From Paenibacillus sp. FSL R7-0273 (GTDB lineage: Bacteria > Bacillota > Bacilli > Paenibacillales > Paenibacillaceae): a DNA stretch of 64,000 nt. The stretch's first letter is position 1. The number at the start of each line of letters is the position of its first letter. Of this stretch, positions 51,057 through 59,678 are shown in pieces. The stretch lies in contig NZ_CP009283.1 in NCBI RefSeq assembly GCF_000758625.1, positions 6,900,501-6,964,500 of the forward strand, in the 5' to 3' direction. The notes under the pieces are model-generated. The model saw nothing but the letters and a program-made list of their open reading frames with translations. It was not told the origin of the DNA and ran no database searches. The position numbers and the translations under genes were made by a program.

Positions 51057-51830
51057 TTATCGCGCAGTTGTTGTAACGGTCACCGGGGACCATTCGGCAA
51101 TAACGGTCTGGCCGTGTGCCGACACGCTGCCCTCCGGAGTCAGATCCTTCTCTGTCATAATGCCGAGAGCCACCGTGAAGCTGTTGAACTTGACCGGTAC
51201 ATTCTGCTCACGGCGCACCTCCTTGCCGTTGACATAGAACACAGCCTCGTCATTGCCGCGGTGGTACGTAATTCGATAGGTGTTGAATTCGCGCGGCTTA
51301 AAGTCCTCCGCCTCTGTGAAGATGCAGAAGTATTTGGTTCCGCCCGTATCGGGCACCTGAACACCCGGGAACGGCAGAATGCCGTACACACTGGCATATT
51401 TGTCATTGCCGGCAAAGAAATCAAGCGCAGCGCCAGTCGTGAAGTCAAGCAGATTCAGCGAGACATACCCGTCATATAAATCCCCCGGGGCCGTCCCCTG
51501 TGTGCGGGCACGGATCTGCAGCTCAAAGCTGATCTCGCCTTCCTCCGGAATCTCCACCGGCTGCGCCGAATAATACATATGCTTGGCGTTATCGAGGATC
51601 TGCACCTGGTTATGCTGGCGGCTGAGCTGTGCCCGTACATACAGATAGCCGTTACGTACAATAACTACAGCCTCAGGCTCACGGTAAGCCCAGAAGGAGC
51701 CGTCAGGCAGTGCGAAGCCGCCGGTTTTCCACACCTTACCCTCCGACAGAATAGTATGAAAATCACCAAGTACAGTCTGGCTGCCCGGAACCAGCTGCAG
51801 CTGTTCAGCATTTTGTTTATTTTTATCCAT
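51057..51830 (-). CDS. Uncharacterised protein, probable jelly-roll fold, between two UbiA genes
   Basis: A 257-residue soluble protein with no signal peptide and no recognised enzyme motif. The strand-rich pattern (SFWAYREPEAVVIVRNGYLYVRAQL, ISFELQIRAR, YRITYHRGNDEAVFYVNGKEV) resembles concanavalin-like or laminin-G-like sandwiches such as family 16 glycosidase folds, but no catalytic E-x-D-x-x-E is evident. DUF6081-like is one possible family. ATG 51830 has GGGA upstream; TTG 51836 is an alternative. It is flanked 33-38 bp away on both sides by UbiA genes on the same strand, so it is co-transcribed with them. The function is unknown. Confidence 0.7.
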   Translation of the reverse strand: MDKNKQNAEQLQLVPGSQTVLGDFHTILSEGKVWKTGGFALPDGSFWAYREPEAVVIVRNGYLYVRAQLSRQHNQVQILDNAKHMYYSAQPVEIPEEGEISFELQIRARTQGTAPGDLYDGYVSLNLLDFTTGAALDFFAGNDKYASVYGILPFPGVQVPDTGGTKYFCIFTEAEDFKPREFNTYRITYHRGNDEAVFYVNGKEVRREQNVPVKFNSFTVALGIMTEKDLTPEGSVSAHGQTVIAEWSPVTVTTTAR

Positions 51831-51868
51831 ATTCAATCCCGCTTTCTGTAATCAGATTGGGTAAAAGA

Positions 51869-52792
51869 TTAGATAAGGCCCTGAACCAGCAGTGCCAGCG
51901 CCATAATTATACCGCAGCGTACGGAAGCCTGCTGGGAAGCGCCCATAAGCGGCAGATATGCCAGGGAAGCATTCTGCGGCTCCAGCCCCCGGTACACCTG
52001 CAGAGGCGTGAACACAGTCAGCAGCGCCAGCAGCGCGTAAACCGGCAGGACGCCGGACAGGACGCAGATAAACAGCGAGCCATAAGAGAGAAACAGCAGT
52101 ACACGGGAGAATACAAGCGCTCTGCGCTCGCCCCAGACCACAACCAGCGTTCGCTTGCCGGCCTGCTTGTCCGCTCTCCAGTGCAGGAAATGGTGGTTGA
52201 ACAGCAGCAGCGTCGTCAGCAGCCCCACCGGAACGGACAGCAGCACCGGCTTCAGGCTGAATTCGCCTGTCTGTACGAAATAGGAGCCCAGTACAGGCAT
52301 TACTCCGAATGCGATAAAAATCGCGAACTCACTGTAGCCCTTGCCCCGGTATCCGAAACGCAGCGGCGGCGCTACATAGAAGTAAGCAATCAGCGCCCCG
52401 GCCGCTACGAACCAGAGCGTCTCCCAGCCGCTGGCAATGCTGAGAATCAGACCGCAGGCCACGGCCAGTGCCAGAAGTCCCCAGGTCATTAGAGCAAACA
52501 GCGATTCCTTCATAAGTCCGCCTGACAAAAAACCGGAATTCGTCGAGACCATTCCCGGCGTATTCTTCGCTTCCGTATCGGTTCCATTGCGGAAGTCCCA
52601 CAGATCATTCACCATGTTGGAGAACAAATGCGCGGCTACAGCGCCGATAAGTGTTATAACAAACAAAAACGGATGGAAGCTCCCATCCCATACGAATGCT
52701 CCAACTGTCCCCAGAACTACGGGAATAAGCATCACGGGAATCGTCCCAAACCGTGTAATCTTCTTGAATAGTAACCATTTATCCATGCCCAA
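51869..52792 (-). CDS. UbiA-family prenyltransferase
   Basis: A membrane prenyltransferase of 307 residues. The first Asp motif is canonical (NMVNDLWDFRNGTDTE) and the second is the shorter DKQAGKRTLVVVWG. Several helices follow. It is more divergent from MenA than the UbiA protein at 50064 but keeps an intact catalytic first motif. The TTG at 52792 is preceded by GAAGGAG with a 6-nt spacer; ATG 52786 is possible. It is the first gene of the minus-strand cassette, divergent from a GGDEF-EAL gene. The prenyl acceptor is unknown. Confidence 0.87.
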   Translation of the reverse strand: MGMDKWLLFKKITRFGTIPVMLIPVVLGTVGAFVWDGSFHPFLFVITLIGAVAAHLFSNMVNDLWDFRNGTDTEAKNTPGMVSTNSGFLSGGLMKESLFALMTWGLLALAVACGLILSIASGWETLWFVAAGALIAYFYVAPPLRFGYRGKGYSEFAIFIAFGVMPVLGSYFVQTGEFSLKPVLLSVPVGLLTTLLLFNHHFLHWRADKQAGKRTLVVVWGERRALVFSRVLLFLSYGSLFICVLSGVLPVYALLALLTVFTPLQVYRGLEPQNASLAYLPLMGASQQASVRCGIIMALALLVQGLI

Positions 52793-52962
52793 AGAAATCT
52801 CCTTCTATAAATATATGTGATTATTTTTATTGCAAGAATATTATACATCAAATTTCGACACTTGAGCGATAAATACGCTGCAAAATATTACCTAATCATG
52901 GTACACTGGATAAGGTGGTACTTATTTCCTATAAAAGTCTATAACTACTAAAGGGGAGCAAC

Positions 52963-55293
52963 ATGAAGCTGAGCAGAAAAATAATAATCTTCATCGTTGC
53001 TGTGAGCCTGTTCGGATTAGGTGTCACTTATATGCTCCTGCACTTTATTCTGCTTAACCGCTTTGAGGAGCTGGATGAAGCAGCGCTGCGGAGTAAGCTG
53101 GATAACGTGATTTCTTCCTATCAGAGCGAGCTGCAGACGATGAAGACGGGGCTGCTGAAATATTCAACCTGGGATGATACTTACCGCTTCATGCAGGAGG
53201 CGCCACCGGCAGAAGAAGAACAGCAGGCTTATCTGGAGAGCAATTTCAGTCCGGCAACCTACGCAGTGAATCAATTTGATATGGCTGCCCTGCTCGATAC
53301 TTCCGGCCAGCTCCGGTACGGGGGCGTCTATAATGCGGATACCGGTGCAGTCTCCGGGCTGACTCCGGAATACCTTGAGCTATTAAGACTTATTAACAGC
53401 CGGCTGGCCGGCTTCACGGAGGGCAATGACAGCCGCTCCGGTATTGTGCTGCTTAAGAGCGGCCCGATGCTGCTCACTCTGTCCCCCATCATTAACAACA
53501 GCGGGGATAAGCCGGTAATCGGCACTGCCTTAGCCGGGCGGATGCTGCATCAGGAGGAGATATCGCGGATCTGGGACGAGGCACGGTCCACCCTCCGGAT
53601 GACGGCTATTGATTCTTCAGCGCCGGCAGAGAGCAACGGCGAACAGATATGGACCCGTCTGGATTCAGACAAAATGATGTCCATCCATTCCGTGGTCAGC
53701 GACCTGTTCGGCAATCCGGCGCTTGAAATCACACTGCAGCAGCCGCGGGAGATTTATGAGAGCGGCCTGAAATCTGTGCTCAGCTTCCGGAAGTTCTTCC
53801 TGCTCTGGACGCTGCTGATGTGCGTTACCAGCCTGGTCTTCGTCAGACACTTCATTCTCCGCAGAATGTCTGTGCTTGTCCGGAATATCAGGGCCATCGG
53901 CAGCAGCAAGGACCTCAGCATCCGGGTGAAGAGCTCGGGAGACGATGAATTCAGCGAGGTCGAGCATGAATTTAACCGGATGATTGACTCCCTGCAGCAG
54001 GCGCAGGAGGAGCTGCAGCTGCAGTCCATGCTTGATCCGCTGACGCAGCTCCCTAACCGTTCGCTGTTTTTTGCCCGGCTCAATGAAGCCATTGCCTCAG
54101 CCAGGGACACCGGCAGACAGATCGGACTTGTCTTCATTGATCTGGATCATTTCAAGACTGTTAATGATACGCTGGGCCATGATTTCGGTGATGCAATGCT
54201 AAAAGAGATTGCCTTCCGGATTTCCAGGGTCATCGGCAAGCATGATGTTGTGTCCCGGCTCGGCGGGGATGAGTTCACCATACTGCTTGCCGACGCCCCT
54301 GACCCGGACAGCCTGAAAGCCCAGCTGTCCCGTATACAGGAGGCTCTTTCCATGCCTCACCGCATACAAGGACATCTGCTCTACAATACAGCCAGCATCG
54401 GCGTCAGCGTATACCCGCAGAACGGTGAAGACGCTGATTATCTGGTCAAGCAGGCCGACCTGGCGATGTTCCATGTGAAGGAATCCGGCCGCAACAACAT
54501 TCTCCAGTACTCGGAGGAGCTGGAGGAGAGCATACGGCGCCGGAAGGTGCTGTCCCAGCTGCTGCTGTCCGCAGCGGTGAATGAGGAATTTGAAGTGCAT
54601 TACCAGCCGATCCTGGATGCAGACAGCCTGACGGTCACCAAGCTGGAAGCCCTGCTGCGCTGGACCAGCCCCTCCTACGGCCCGGTCTCCCCTGCCGAGT
54701 TCATTCCGCTCGCCGAAACGAGCGGCTCAATTATCAGCATCGGCAGCTGGGTACTGCGCCAGGTCTGCTCTGACCTGCGCCGCTTCCGCCAGGACGGGCT
54801 GGAGCTGACGGCAGCCGTCAACATTTCAGCAGTGCAGCTGATGCAGCCCGGCTTGTCCCAGCTGCTGCTGGCCCTGCTCGAAGAGTTTGAGCTGCCCAGC
54901 TCCAGCCTGGAGCTGGAAATCACCGAGAGCGTGCTCGTGTCAGGGGACCATATTCTGTCCTCCCTTCAGGAGCTCAGAGGCTACGGCTTCCGCATCTCGC
55001 TGGACGATTTCGGCACCGGCTTCTCCTCACTGAGCTATCTGCGCCGCTTCCCGGTGGATATCATCAAGATTGACCGTTCCTTCGTTTCGGAGATGACGCT
55101 TGAGCCTCAGGGAGATGTGCTCGTCAAGACCATCATCGAGCTTAGCCACAATCTCGGGCTGAAGGTAGTGGCTGAGGGAATCGAGCTTAAAGAGCAGTTC
55201 GATCTGCTTCGCAGGCTGGGCAGCGACGAGCTTCAGGGCTACTATATCAGCAAGCCTCTGCAAGCTGTGAATATTTATGCATTTTTAGCCTGA
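52963..55293 (+). CDS. CHASE4-HAMP-GGDEF-EAL cyclic-di-GMP protein
   Basis: A membrane-bound c-di-GMP protein of 776 residues. Helix 1 (about 7-27) and an extracellular CHASE4-like domain (KTGLLKYSTWDDTYRFM, about 50-205) are followed by helix 2 (about 272-293) and HAMP. GGDEF (about 350-505) is intact (RLGGDEFTILL). EAL (about 525-770) keeps KLEALLRW, LEITESVLVSG and DDFGTGFSSLSYLRRFPV. Both activities are possible. AAGGGGAGCAAC precedes the ATG. It is upstream of the acetate transporter. Confidence 0.93.
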   Translation: MKLSRKIIIFIVAVSLFGLGVTYMLLHFILLNRFEELDEAALRSKLDNVISSYQSELQTMKTGLLKYSTWDDTYRFMQEAPPAEEEQQAYLESNFSPATYAVNQFDMAALLDTSGQLRYGGVYNADTGAVSGLTPEYLELLRLINSRLAGFTEGNDSRSGIVLLKSGPMLLTLSPIINNSGDKPVIGTALAGRMLHQEEISRIWDEARSTLRMTAIDSSAPAESNGEQIWTRLDSDKMMSIHSVVSDLFGNPALEITLQQPREIYESGLKSVLSFRKFFLLWTLLMCVTSLVFVRHFILRRMSVLVRNIRAIGSSKDLSIRVKSSGDDEFSEVEHEFNRMIDSLQQAQEELQLQSMLDPLTQLPNRSLFFARLNEAIASARDTGRQIGLVFIDLDHFKTVNDTLGHDFGDAMLKEIAFRISRVIGKHDVVSRLGGDEFTILLADAPDPDSLKAQLSRIQEALSMPHRIQGHLLYNTASIGVSVYPQNGEDADYLVKQADLAMFHVKESGRNNILQYSEELEESIRRRKVLSQLLLSAAVNEEFEVHYQPILDADSLTVTKLEALLRWTSPSYGPVSPAEFIPLAETSGSIISIGSWVLRQVCSDLRRFRQDGLELTAAVNISAVQLMQPGLSQLLLALLEEFELPSSSLELEITESVLVSGDHILSSLQELRGYGFRISLDDFGTGFSSLSYLRRFPVDIIKIDRSFVSEMTLEPQGDVLVKTIIELSHNLGLKVVAEGIELKEQFDLLRRLGSDELQGYYISKPLQAVNIYAFLA

Positions 55294-55330
55294 ATACGGA
55301 GCATAGCGCCCAAAAATCAATACTTCTTTT

Positions 55331-55400
55331 ATAGGCAAGCTCCTGGCGATATGATATGATAGGCAAGCTGATAACAGCACCCGGACCGGGTGCTGTTATC
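55331..55400 (+). promoter_or_regulatory. Direct repeats and perfect palindrome upstream of the acetate transporter
   Basis: ATAGGCAAGCT occurs at 55331-55341 and again at 55359-55369, flanking two overlapping TATGAT boxes. Immediately after comes a 13-bp perfect inverted repeat (GATAACAGCACCC and GGGTGCTGTTATC, 55370-55400). No T-run follows, so it is more likely an operator or leader hairpin than a terminator. Confidence 0.55.
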
Positions 55401-55439
55401 CTATGCGAACACTTTTGAAAATTGGAGGCTTTAATTGCT

Positions 55440-56063
55440 ATGTCAGCGCAATCCCAATCCACGCAATCCGTCAAAATCGTCACCGCCGATCCCAGCGCCA
55501 TCGGCTTGTTCGGACTTGCTATCGTCACCCTGGTCGCTTCTTCACAAAAGCTAGAAATTACAACAGGACTCAGCTACGCTATTCCGTGGGCCATCTTCCT
55601 CGGAGCCTTCGCCCAGCTGTTTGCCTCCATCCAGGATGCCAAGCACAATAACACCTTTGGCATGACCGCCTTCGGCGCTTACGCCTTCTTCTGGTTCGGC
55701 ATGGGTGCAAGCTGGCTGATCAAGCTCGGCGTATTCGGCGCCACGCTCGCTGAAGGTGTAGACCCTAAGCAGCTCGGCTTTGTTTTCCTCGGATATCTGA
55801 TCTTCACCCTGTTCATGACCATCGGCGCAGTTGAAGCCAACCGGGTCCTGCTGATCATCTTTATTCTCATTGACTTCCTGTTCCTCGGCCTTTCCATGGA
55901 TGCTTTCGGCGTAGGTGCAGAATTCTTCCACAAGCTTGCTGCGGTATCAGAAATGGCAATTGCTGCGGTTTCCTTCTACGGCTGCGGGGCCTCCGTGCTC
56001 AACGCCCATTTCGGACGCACCTTCCTGCCGGTCGGCGCACCCCTGCGTATCTTCAAGAAATAA
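55440..56063 (+). CDS. Acetate/succinate transporter, GPR1/FUN34/YaaH family (SatP-like)
   Basis: A 207-residue membrane protein with six helices that moves acetate or succinate with protons. Family features are NPAIGLFGLAI-type (here DPSAIGLFGLAIVTL) near the N-terminus and FGAYAFFWFGMGASW in the middle. The ATG at 55440 follows GGAGG with an 11-nt spacer; the frame extends to 55422 but has no better start. Acetate uptake links to the acetate-responsive CidR/cidAB genes elsewhere in the window only by theme. Confidence 0.92.
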   Translation: MSAQSQSTQSVKIVTADPSAIGLFGLAIVTLVASSQKLEITTGLSYAIPWAIFLGAFAQLFASIQDAKHNNTFGMTAFGAYAFFWFGMGASWLIKLGVFGATLAEGVDPKQLGFVFLGYLIFTLFMTIGAVEANRVLLIIFILIDFLFLGLSMDAFGVGAEFFHKLAAVSEMAIAAVSFYGCGASVLNAHFGRTFLPVGAPLRIFKK

Positions 56064-56110
56064 GCTGACGCTGCCTTTACTGAAATTTATATAGCAACAC
56101 CTGCAAGAGC

Positions 56111-56166
56111 AACGGATAAATACAAGCTGCCCTTAGGCGGACCGTATTTATCCGTTTTTGTTGTTT
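56111..56166 (+). terminator. Terminator of the acetate transporter gene
   Basis: ACGGATAAATAC pairs with GTATTTATCCGT around a 20-nt loop and is followed by TTTTTGTTGTTTT. Confidence 0.88.
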
Positions 56167-56322
56167 TACCGCCAGGCTATAAGGTTTTTCCTTGCACAAA
56201 TACACAAAAAATGACATGCTATAGAGACACCTACGACATATCTCGACATTTGACGGTGGTGCAGGAACCACTTTGCCCAAATTGCTATAGAATGTTGAAT
56301 TTTCTTATATCGGAGGCACTCC

Positions 56323-58470
56323 ATGGCTTTCATTAATAAAAAGCCTTTAACGATCATCCTCGGCTTTCTGGCCGTGCTGCAGCTTTCTCTCTTCTATTAC
56401 TATTCCATATCGGTAGAACGGGAATACCGGGCTGAAAAAGCCGATTTATCCTCACAAGCCGTCACGCTAACCTCAAATCTTGAAGAGAAAGTATCGATTG
56501 TCAAAGGAATAAGCTCCTTCATTCAAACGGTAGGCTTTGACGCAGAGCCCGCTCTTATCAACCAATACCTGAATACAGCCTATAACAACTCCAGCCGGAA
56601 TGTTCTTAACCTTATGATTGCGCCGGACGGGGTCATCCGTTATCTCTATCCGCTCTCGGGCAACACCTCGATTCTGAACAAAAGCCTGCTGCTTGATTCT
56701 GCCCTCTCTTCTTCCGGCATGATCCAGGAAACCATCCGCACTCGCAGCATCACCATTGACGGGCCCCGTACACTGGCTCAGGGCCAGTACGGCATGGTCA
56801 TCAGACAGGCCGTATATAACGGCAACACTTTTCACGGCATCGTTTCAGCTACAGTAACCGTTGAGGACATTGCTGACCAGCTCCAGTCGCTCGATTCTTC
56901 CATCTACGTTATGAACACTGACCAGGCTCTGCTGTTCGGACAGCAGGATGAGGCTGCCGGGGAAGTCGTGAGCACTCCGATTGATATTTATAACCAGCAC
57001 TGGCTGATGGGGACCCTGTTTCCGGCACAAAAAAAATGGGAGATATTCCGAAGCATCCTCTGGATAGATCTCGCCTGCCTGCTTATTGTCGCTTTTATCC
57101 TGTATTTCTACTGGCATCAGAACCGGTTCAACCATGAGCTGGAGCGTGTAGTCAATCTCAGGACCCGGGACCTCAGCATTTCCCAGAAGCTCTACGAGAA
57201 GCTCGCCCATTATGACAGCCTGACCGACATTCCGAACCGGCGCTACTTTATGGACGAATTCGAACGGCTGCTGCAATGCTCGGAGCCGACGCAGACCTAT
57301 ACCCTGTTCTTTTTTGACCTGAACCGCTTCAAGGAAATCAATGATACGCTAGGGCATTCCATCGGTGATCAGGTGATCAAGACGCTGGCCGGCCGGCTTA
57401 AAGCTGCCCGCCTGCCCTTCCAGCTGTTCGCGCGTACCGGGGGCGACGAATTCGTCATGGTCTTCTCCGACCTGCCGCAGGAGCGCATTCCGGAAATCGC
57501 CGGGCAGATCAGCACCCTGATCTCACAGACCCTGCTGATAGCCGGGGCACATCTGAGCCTGTCTACAAGCATCGGCATTTCACTCTATCCGGAGCATTCC
57601 TCCAGCACCGATGATCTGCTGAAGTTCGCCGACATGTCAATGTATCAGGCCAAGTCGCAGGAGGATCGCAATTACTTCATCTTTGACTGGGAGCTGCGCG
57701 AGAAGCTCGAGCAGAAGACTATGATTGCGAAATACCTGCATTCTGCGCTGGAGCGGGAGGAATTCGTGCTGCATTACCAGCCGCAGATTAACGCGGTTAC
57801 CGGTAAAACGATCGGCCTGGAGGCGCTGGTCCGCTGGAAGCATCCTGAGAAGGGGCTGATTGGCCCCGGTACGTTCATCGCCGCCGTCGAAGAGGCCGGG
57901 CTGATGATCCAGCTGACAGACTGGATTATCGGCGAGGTATGCCGCCAGCTCTGTGAATGGCGGAAGCTGGGCATGCCGCTGCTGCGGACCTCAATCAATA
58001 TATCCAACAGCTGGTTCTACAACCGCAACCTGATCGAGAATCTGCTGTCCGTGCTTGACCGTTACGGCCTGGACACCGAGGTGCTCGAATTCGAAATCAC
58101 CGAGAGCACGGCACTGCTGGAGGAGCATTATCCGCTGCTGCAGCAGATGCGCGATCACGGCATTATTGTCTCCATCGATGATTTCGGCACCAAATATTCA
58201 TCGCTCAACTATCTTAAGCACTTTCCGGTTAACAAGATTAAAATCGACCGCACCTTCATCACCGGAATCGGCGTCAGCTCCATTGACGAGACGATTATCA
58301 AATCCATTGTGTATGTGGCCTCACAGCTGGGCTACGACCTGATTGCCGAGGGTGTAGAAACGCTTGAACAGCTGGAATTCCTCATTAGCCATAATTGCCC
58401 GCATATTCAGGGCTTCTACTTTTCCCCGCCGCTGCCGGCCGAGGAAATCGTCAGCAGGCTGGCTCTGTAG
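56323..58470 (+). CDS. CHASE-GGDEF-EAL cyclic-di-GMP protein
   Basis: A 715-residue membrane protein. Helix 1 is at about 9-26 and a CHASE-type extracellular domain at about 40-215 (VKGISSFIQT, NLMIAPDGVIRYLYPL, RTLAQGQYGMVIRQAVY), then helix 2 (about 243-263). GGDEF (about 300-455) keeps RTGGDEFVMVF. EAL (about 475-712) keeps GLEALVRWKHPEKG, FEITESTALLEE and DDFGTKYSSLNYLKHFPV. GGAGGCACTCC precedes the ATG. It is downstream of and collinear with the acetate transporter but behind its terminator. Confidence 0.93.
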   Translation: MAFINKKPLTIILGFLAVLQLSLFYYYSISVEREYRAEKADLSSQAVTLTSNLEEKVSIVKGISSFIQTVGFDAEPALINQYLNTAYNNSSRNVLNLMIAPDGVIRYLYPLSGNTSILNKSLLLDSALSSSGMIQETIRTRSITIDGPRTLAQGQYGMVIRQAVYNGNTFHGIVSATVTVEDIADQLQSLDSSIYVMNTDQALLFGQQDEAAGEVVSTPIDIYNQHWLMGTLFPAQKKWEIFRSILWIDLACLLIVAFILYFYWHQNRFNHELERVVNLRTRDLSISQKLYEKLAHYDSLTDIPNRRYFMDEFERLLQCSEPTQTYTLFFFDLNRFKEINDTLGHSIGDQVIKTLAGRLKAARLPFQLFARTGGDEFVMVFSDLPQERIPEIAGQISTLISQTLLIAGAHLSLSTSIGISLYPEHSSSTDDLLKFADMSMYQAKSQEDRNYFIFDWELREKLEQKTMIAKYLHSALEREEFVLHYQPQINAVTGKTIGLEALVRWKHPEKGLIGPGTFIAAVEEAGLMIQLTDWIIGEVCRQLCEWRKLGMPLLRTSINISNSWFYNRNLIENLLSVLDRYGLDTEVLEFEITESTALLEEHYPLLQQMRDHGIIVSIDDFGTKYSSLNYLKHFPVNKIKIDRTFITGIGVSSIDETIIKSIVYVASQLGYDLIAEGVETLEQLEFLISHNCPHIQGFYFSPPLPAEEIVSRLAL

Positions 58471-58593
58471 CCGGTCTGCTTTTTTTATTAGCCCTGGTCT
58501 GCCTTTCCTCTTGGTAAAACGGCCGCTTACCGCTATAATAAGCTTGGGCTGCGCGATGCAGCAGGAAGTTAACCCGAAAGGATTTCGAGAAAA

Positions 58594-58917
58594 ATGAATG
58601 CGTTTACCAACTCAGAGCTGACCGGTACAATCATCTTTGCGCTGATTCTGGCCGTTCTTGCCTACCGGATTATTCGCGGCATGCCCGCCATGAAGGGAAA
58701 TATAACGGCCTTCCGTAAAAGAACACTGGTCTGGACACAGGTTGCACTGGTTTTGACCGTCCTGCAGCTGAATTTCAAAGCCGGCGACTGGCGGTTTGCC
58801 ATTATCCTCGGACTGATTGTGCTGTTCACCGGCAGCATCTGGTGGGCCGCACGCCACTATGACATGCGCCGTCCTGCTGAGAGCGATACCGCTGTACAGG
58901 ACAGCTCCCAAGAGTAA
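58594..58917 (+). CDS. Small membrane protein of unknown function
   Basis: A 107-residue protein with three predicted helices (about 8-29, 45-62 and 67-87) and a charged tail (RRPAESDTAVQDSSQE). No family was recognised. AAAGGATTTCGAGAAAA precedes the ATG, and a terminator follows, so it is a real monocistronic gene. It carries no catalytic motif. Confidence 0.7.
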   Translation: MNAFTNSELTGTIIFALILAVLAYRIIRGMPAMKGNITAFRKRTLVWTQVALVLTVLQLNFKAGDWRFAIILGLIVLFTGSIWWAARHYDMRRPAESDTAVQDSSQE

Positions 58918-58936
58918 TTAACGCAGCTCTGTTATC

Positions 58937-58963
58937 AAGCTCCCGCCGGGGAGCTTTTTTTGT
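58937..58963 (+). terminator. Terminator of the small membrane protein gene
   Basis: AAGCTCCC and GGGGAGCTT form a stem with a GCC loop, followed by TTTTTTGTT. Confidence 0.9.
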
Positions 58964-59078
58964 TGCCCTGCGGCCCGCTAAGCACCTGCCTGCAAGGTAC
59001 ATCTTTGTGACGGCGGGCATAGGCCGCAGCCGCTGCAAGCATACTAGTTACATTCTAAGACAGCGGAGGTACACAGGG

Positions 59079-59555
59079 ATGACCAAAAAATTAAACCTGC
59101 TGATGTTCAGCGGTGAATATGACAAAGCGATGGCCGGACTGATTCTGGCTAATGCCGCGCGGGATATTGAGGTTGAGGTTACGATGTTTTTTGCCTTCTG
59201 GGGTTTGTTTCTTGTCCGGGACCCGGAAAAAATGACGCTGGAGGATAAAAGCCTGTATGAGAAGCTGATGGATGTGATGACTCCAAAAGGGCCGCAGCAG
59301 CTTCCGCTCTCGCACATGAATTTCAGCGGCCTGGGCCGCTTGATGCTGGAGGAGATGATGGAGGATAAAGGCGCACCGAAGCTGATCCACTTTCTGAAGG
59401 GCGCCCGCAAAAAGAAAATCAAATTCTACGCCTGCAAGCTGTCCCTGGAGATTATGGGCTTCAAGCCGGAGGAGCTGCTGCCGGAGGTTGAGATCATGGA
59501 TGCCTCGTCCTACCTGAAGGATGCGCTGGAAAGCGACATGCAGCTGTTTATTTAA
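59079..59555 (+). CDS. DsrE/DsrF/DrsH-like family protein
   Basis: A 158-residue cytoplasmic protein of the DsrE/peroxiredoxin-like (PF13686-type) group. The N-terminus KLNLLMFSGEYDKAMAGLILANAARDIEVEVTMFF and the conserved C-terminal FYACKLSLEIMGF carry one Cys (about 114). Relatives move or hold sulfur or sit beside rhodanese-like proteins; function in this organism is unknown. ATG 59079 follows GGAGGTACACAGGG. It lies 123 nt before a cysteine-desulfurase-like gene. Confidence 0.82.
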   Translation: MTKKLNLLMFSGEYDKAMAGLILANAARDIEVEVTMFFAFWGLFLVRDPEKMTLEDKSLYEKLMDVMTPKGPQQLPLSHMNFSGLGRLMLEEMMEDKGAPKLIHFLKGARKKKIKFYACKLSLEIMGFKPEELLPEVEIMDASSYLKDALESDMQLFI

Positions 59556-59607
59556 CGGGCATGGGCTTTAACCTATCTGCTCTGCCGGGCATATACTGAG
59601 CCGTAGT

Positions 59608-59641
59608 GACACAGCCGGAGCACGTCTCCGGCTCCGGTGTC
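59608..59641. repeat. GC-rich hairpin between the DsrE-like and aminotransferase genes
   Basis: GACAC-GCCGGAG pairs with CTCCGGC-GTGTC around a short loop. No T-run follows on the plus strand, so it is probably a leader hairpin or processing signal. Confidence 0.5.
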
Positions 59642-59678
59642 AGCAGGAAATAACCGGCTTTAGATGGAGGGATTGTCC

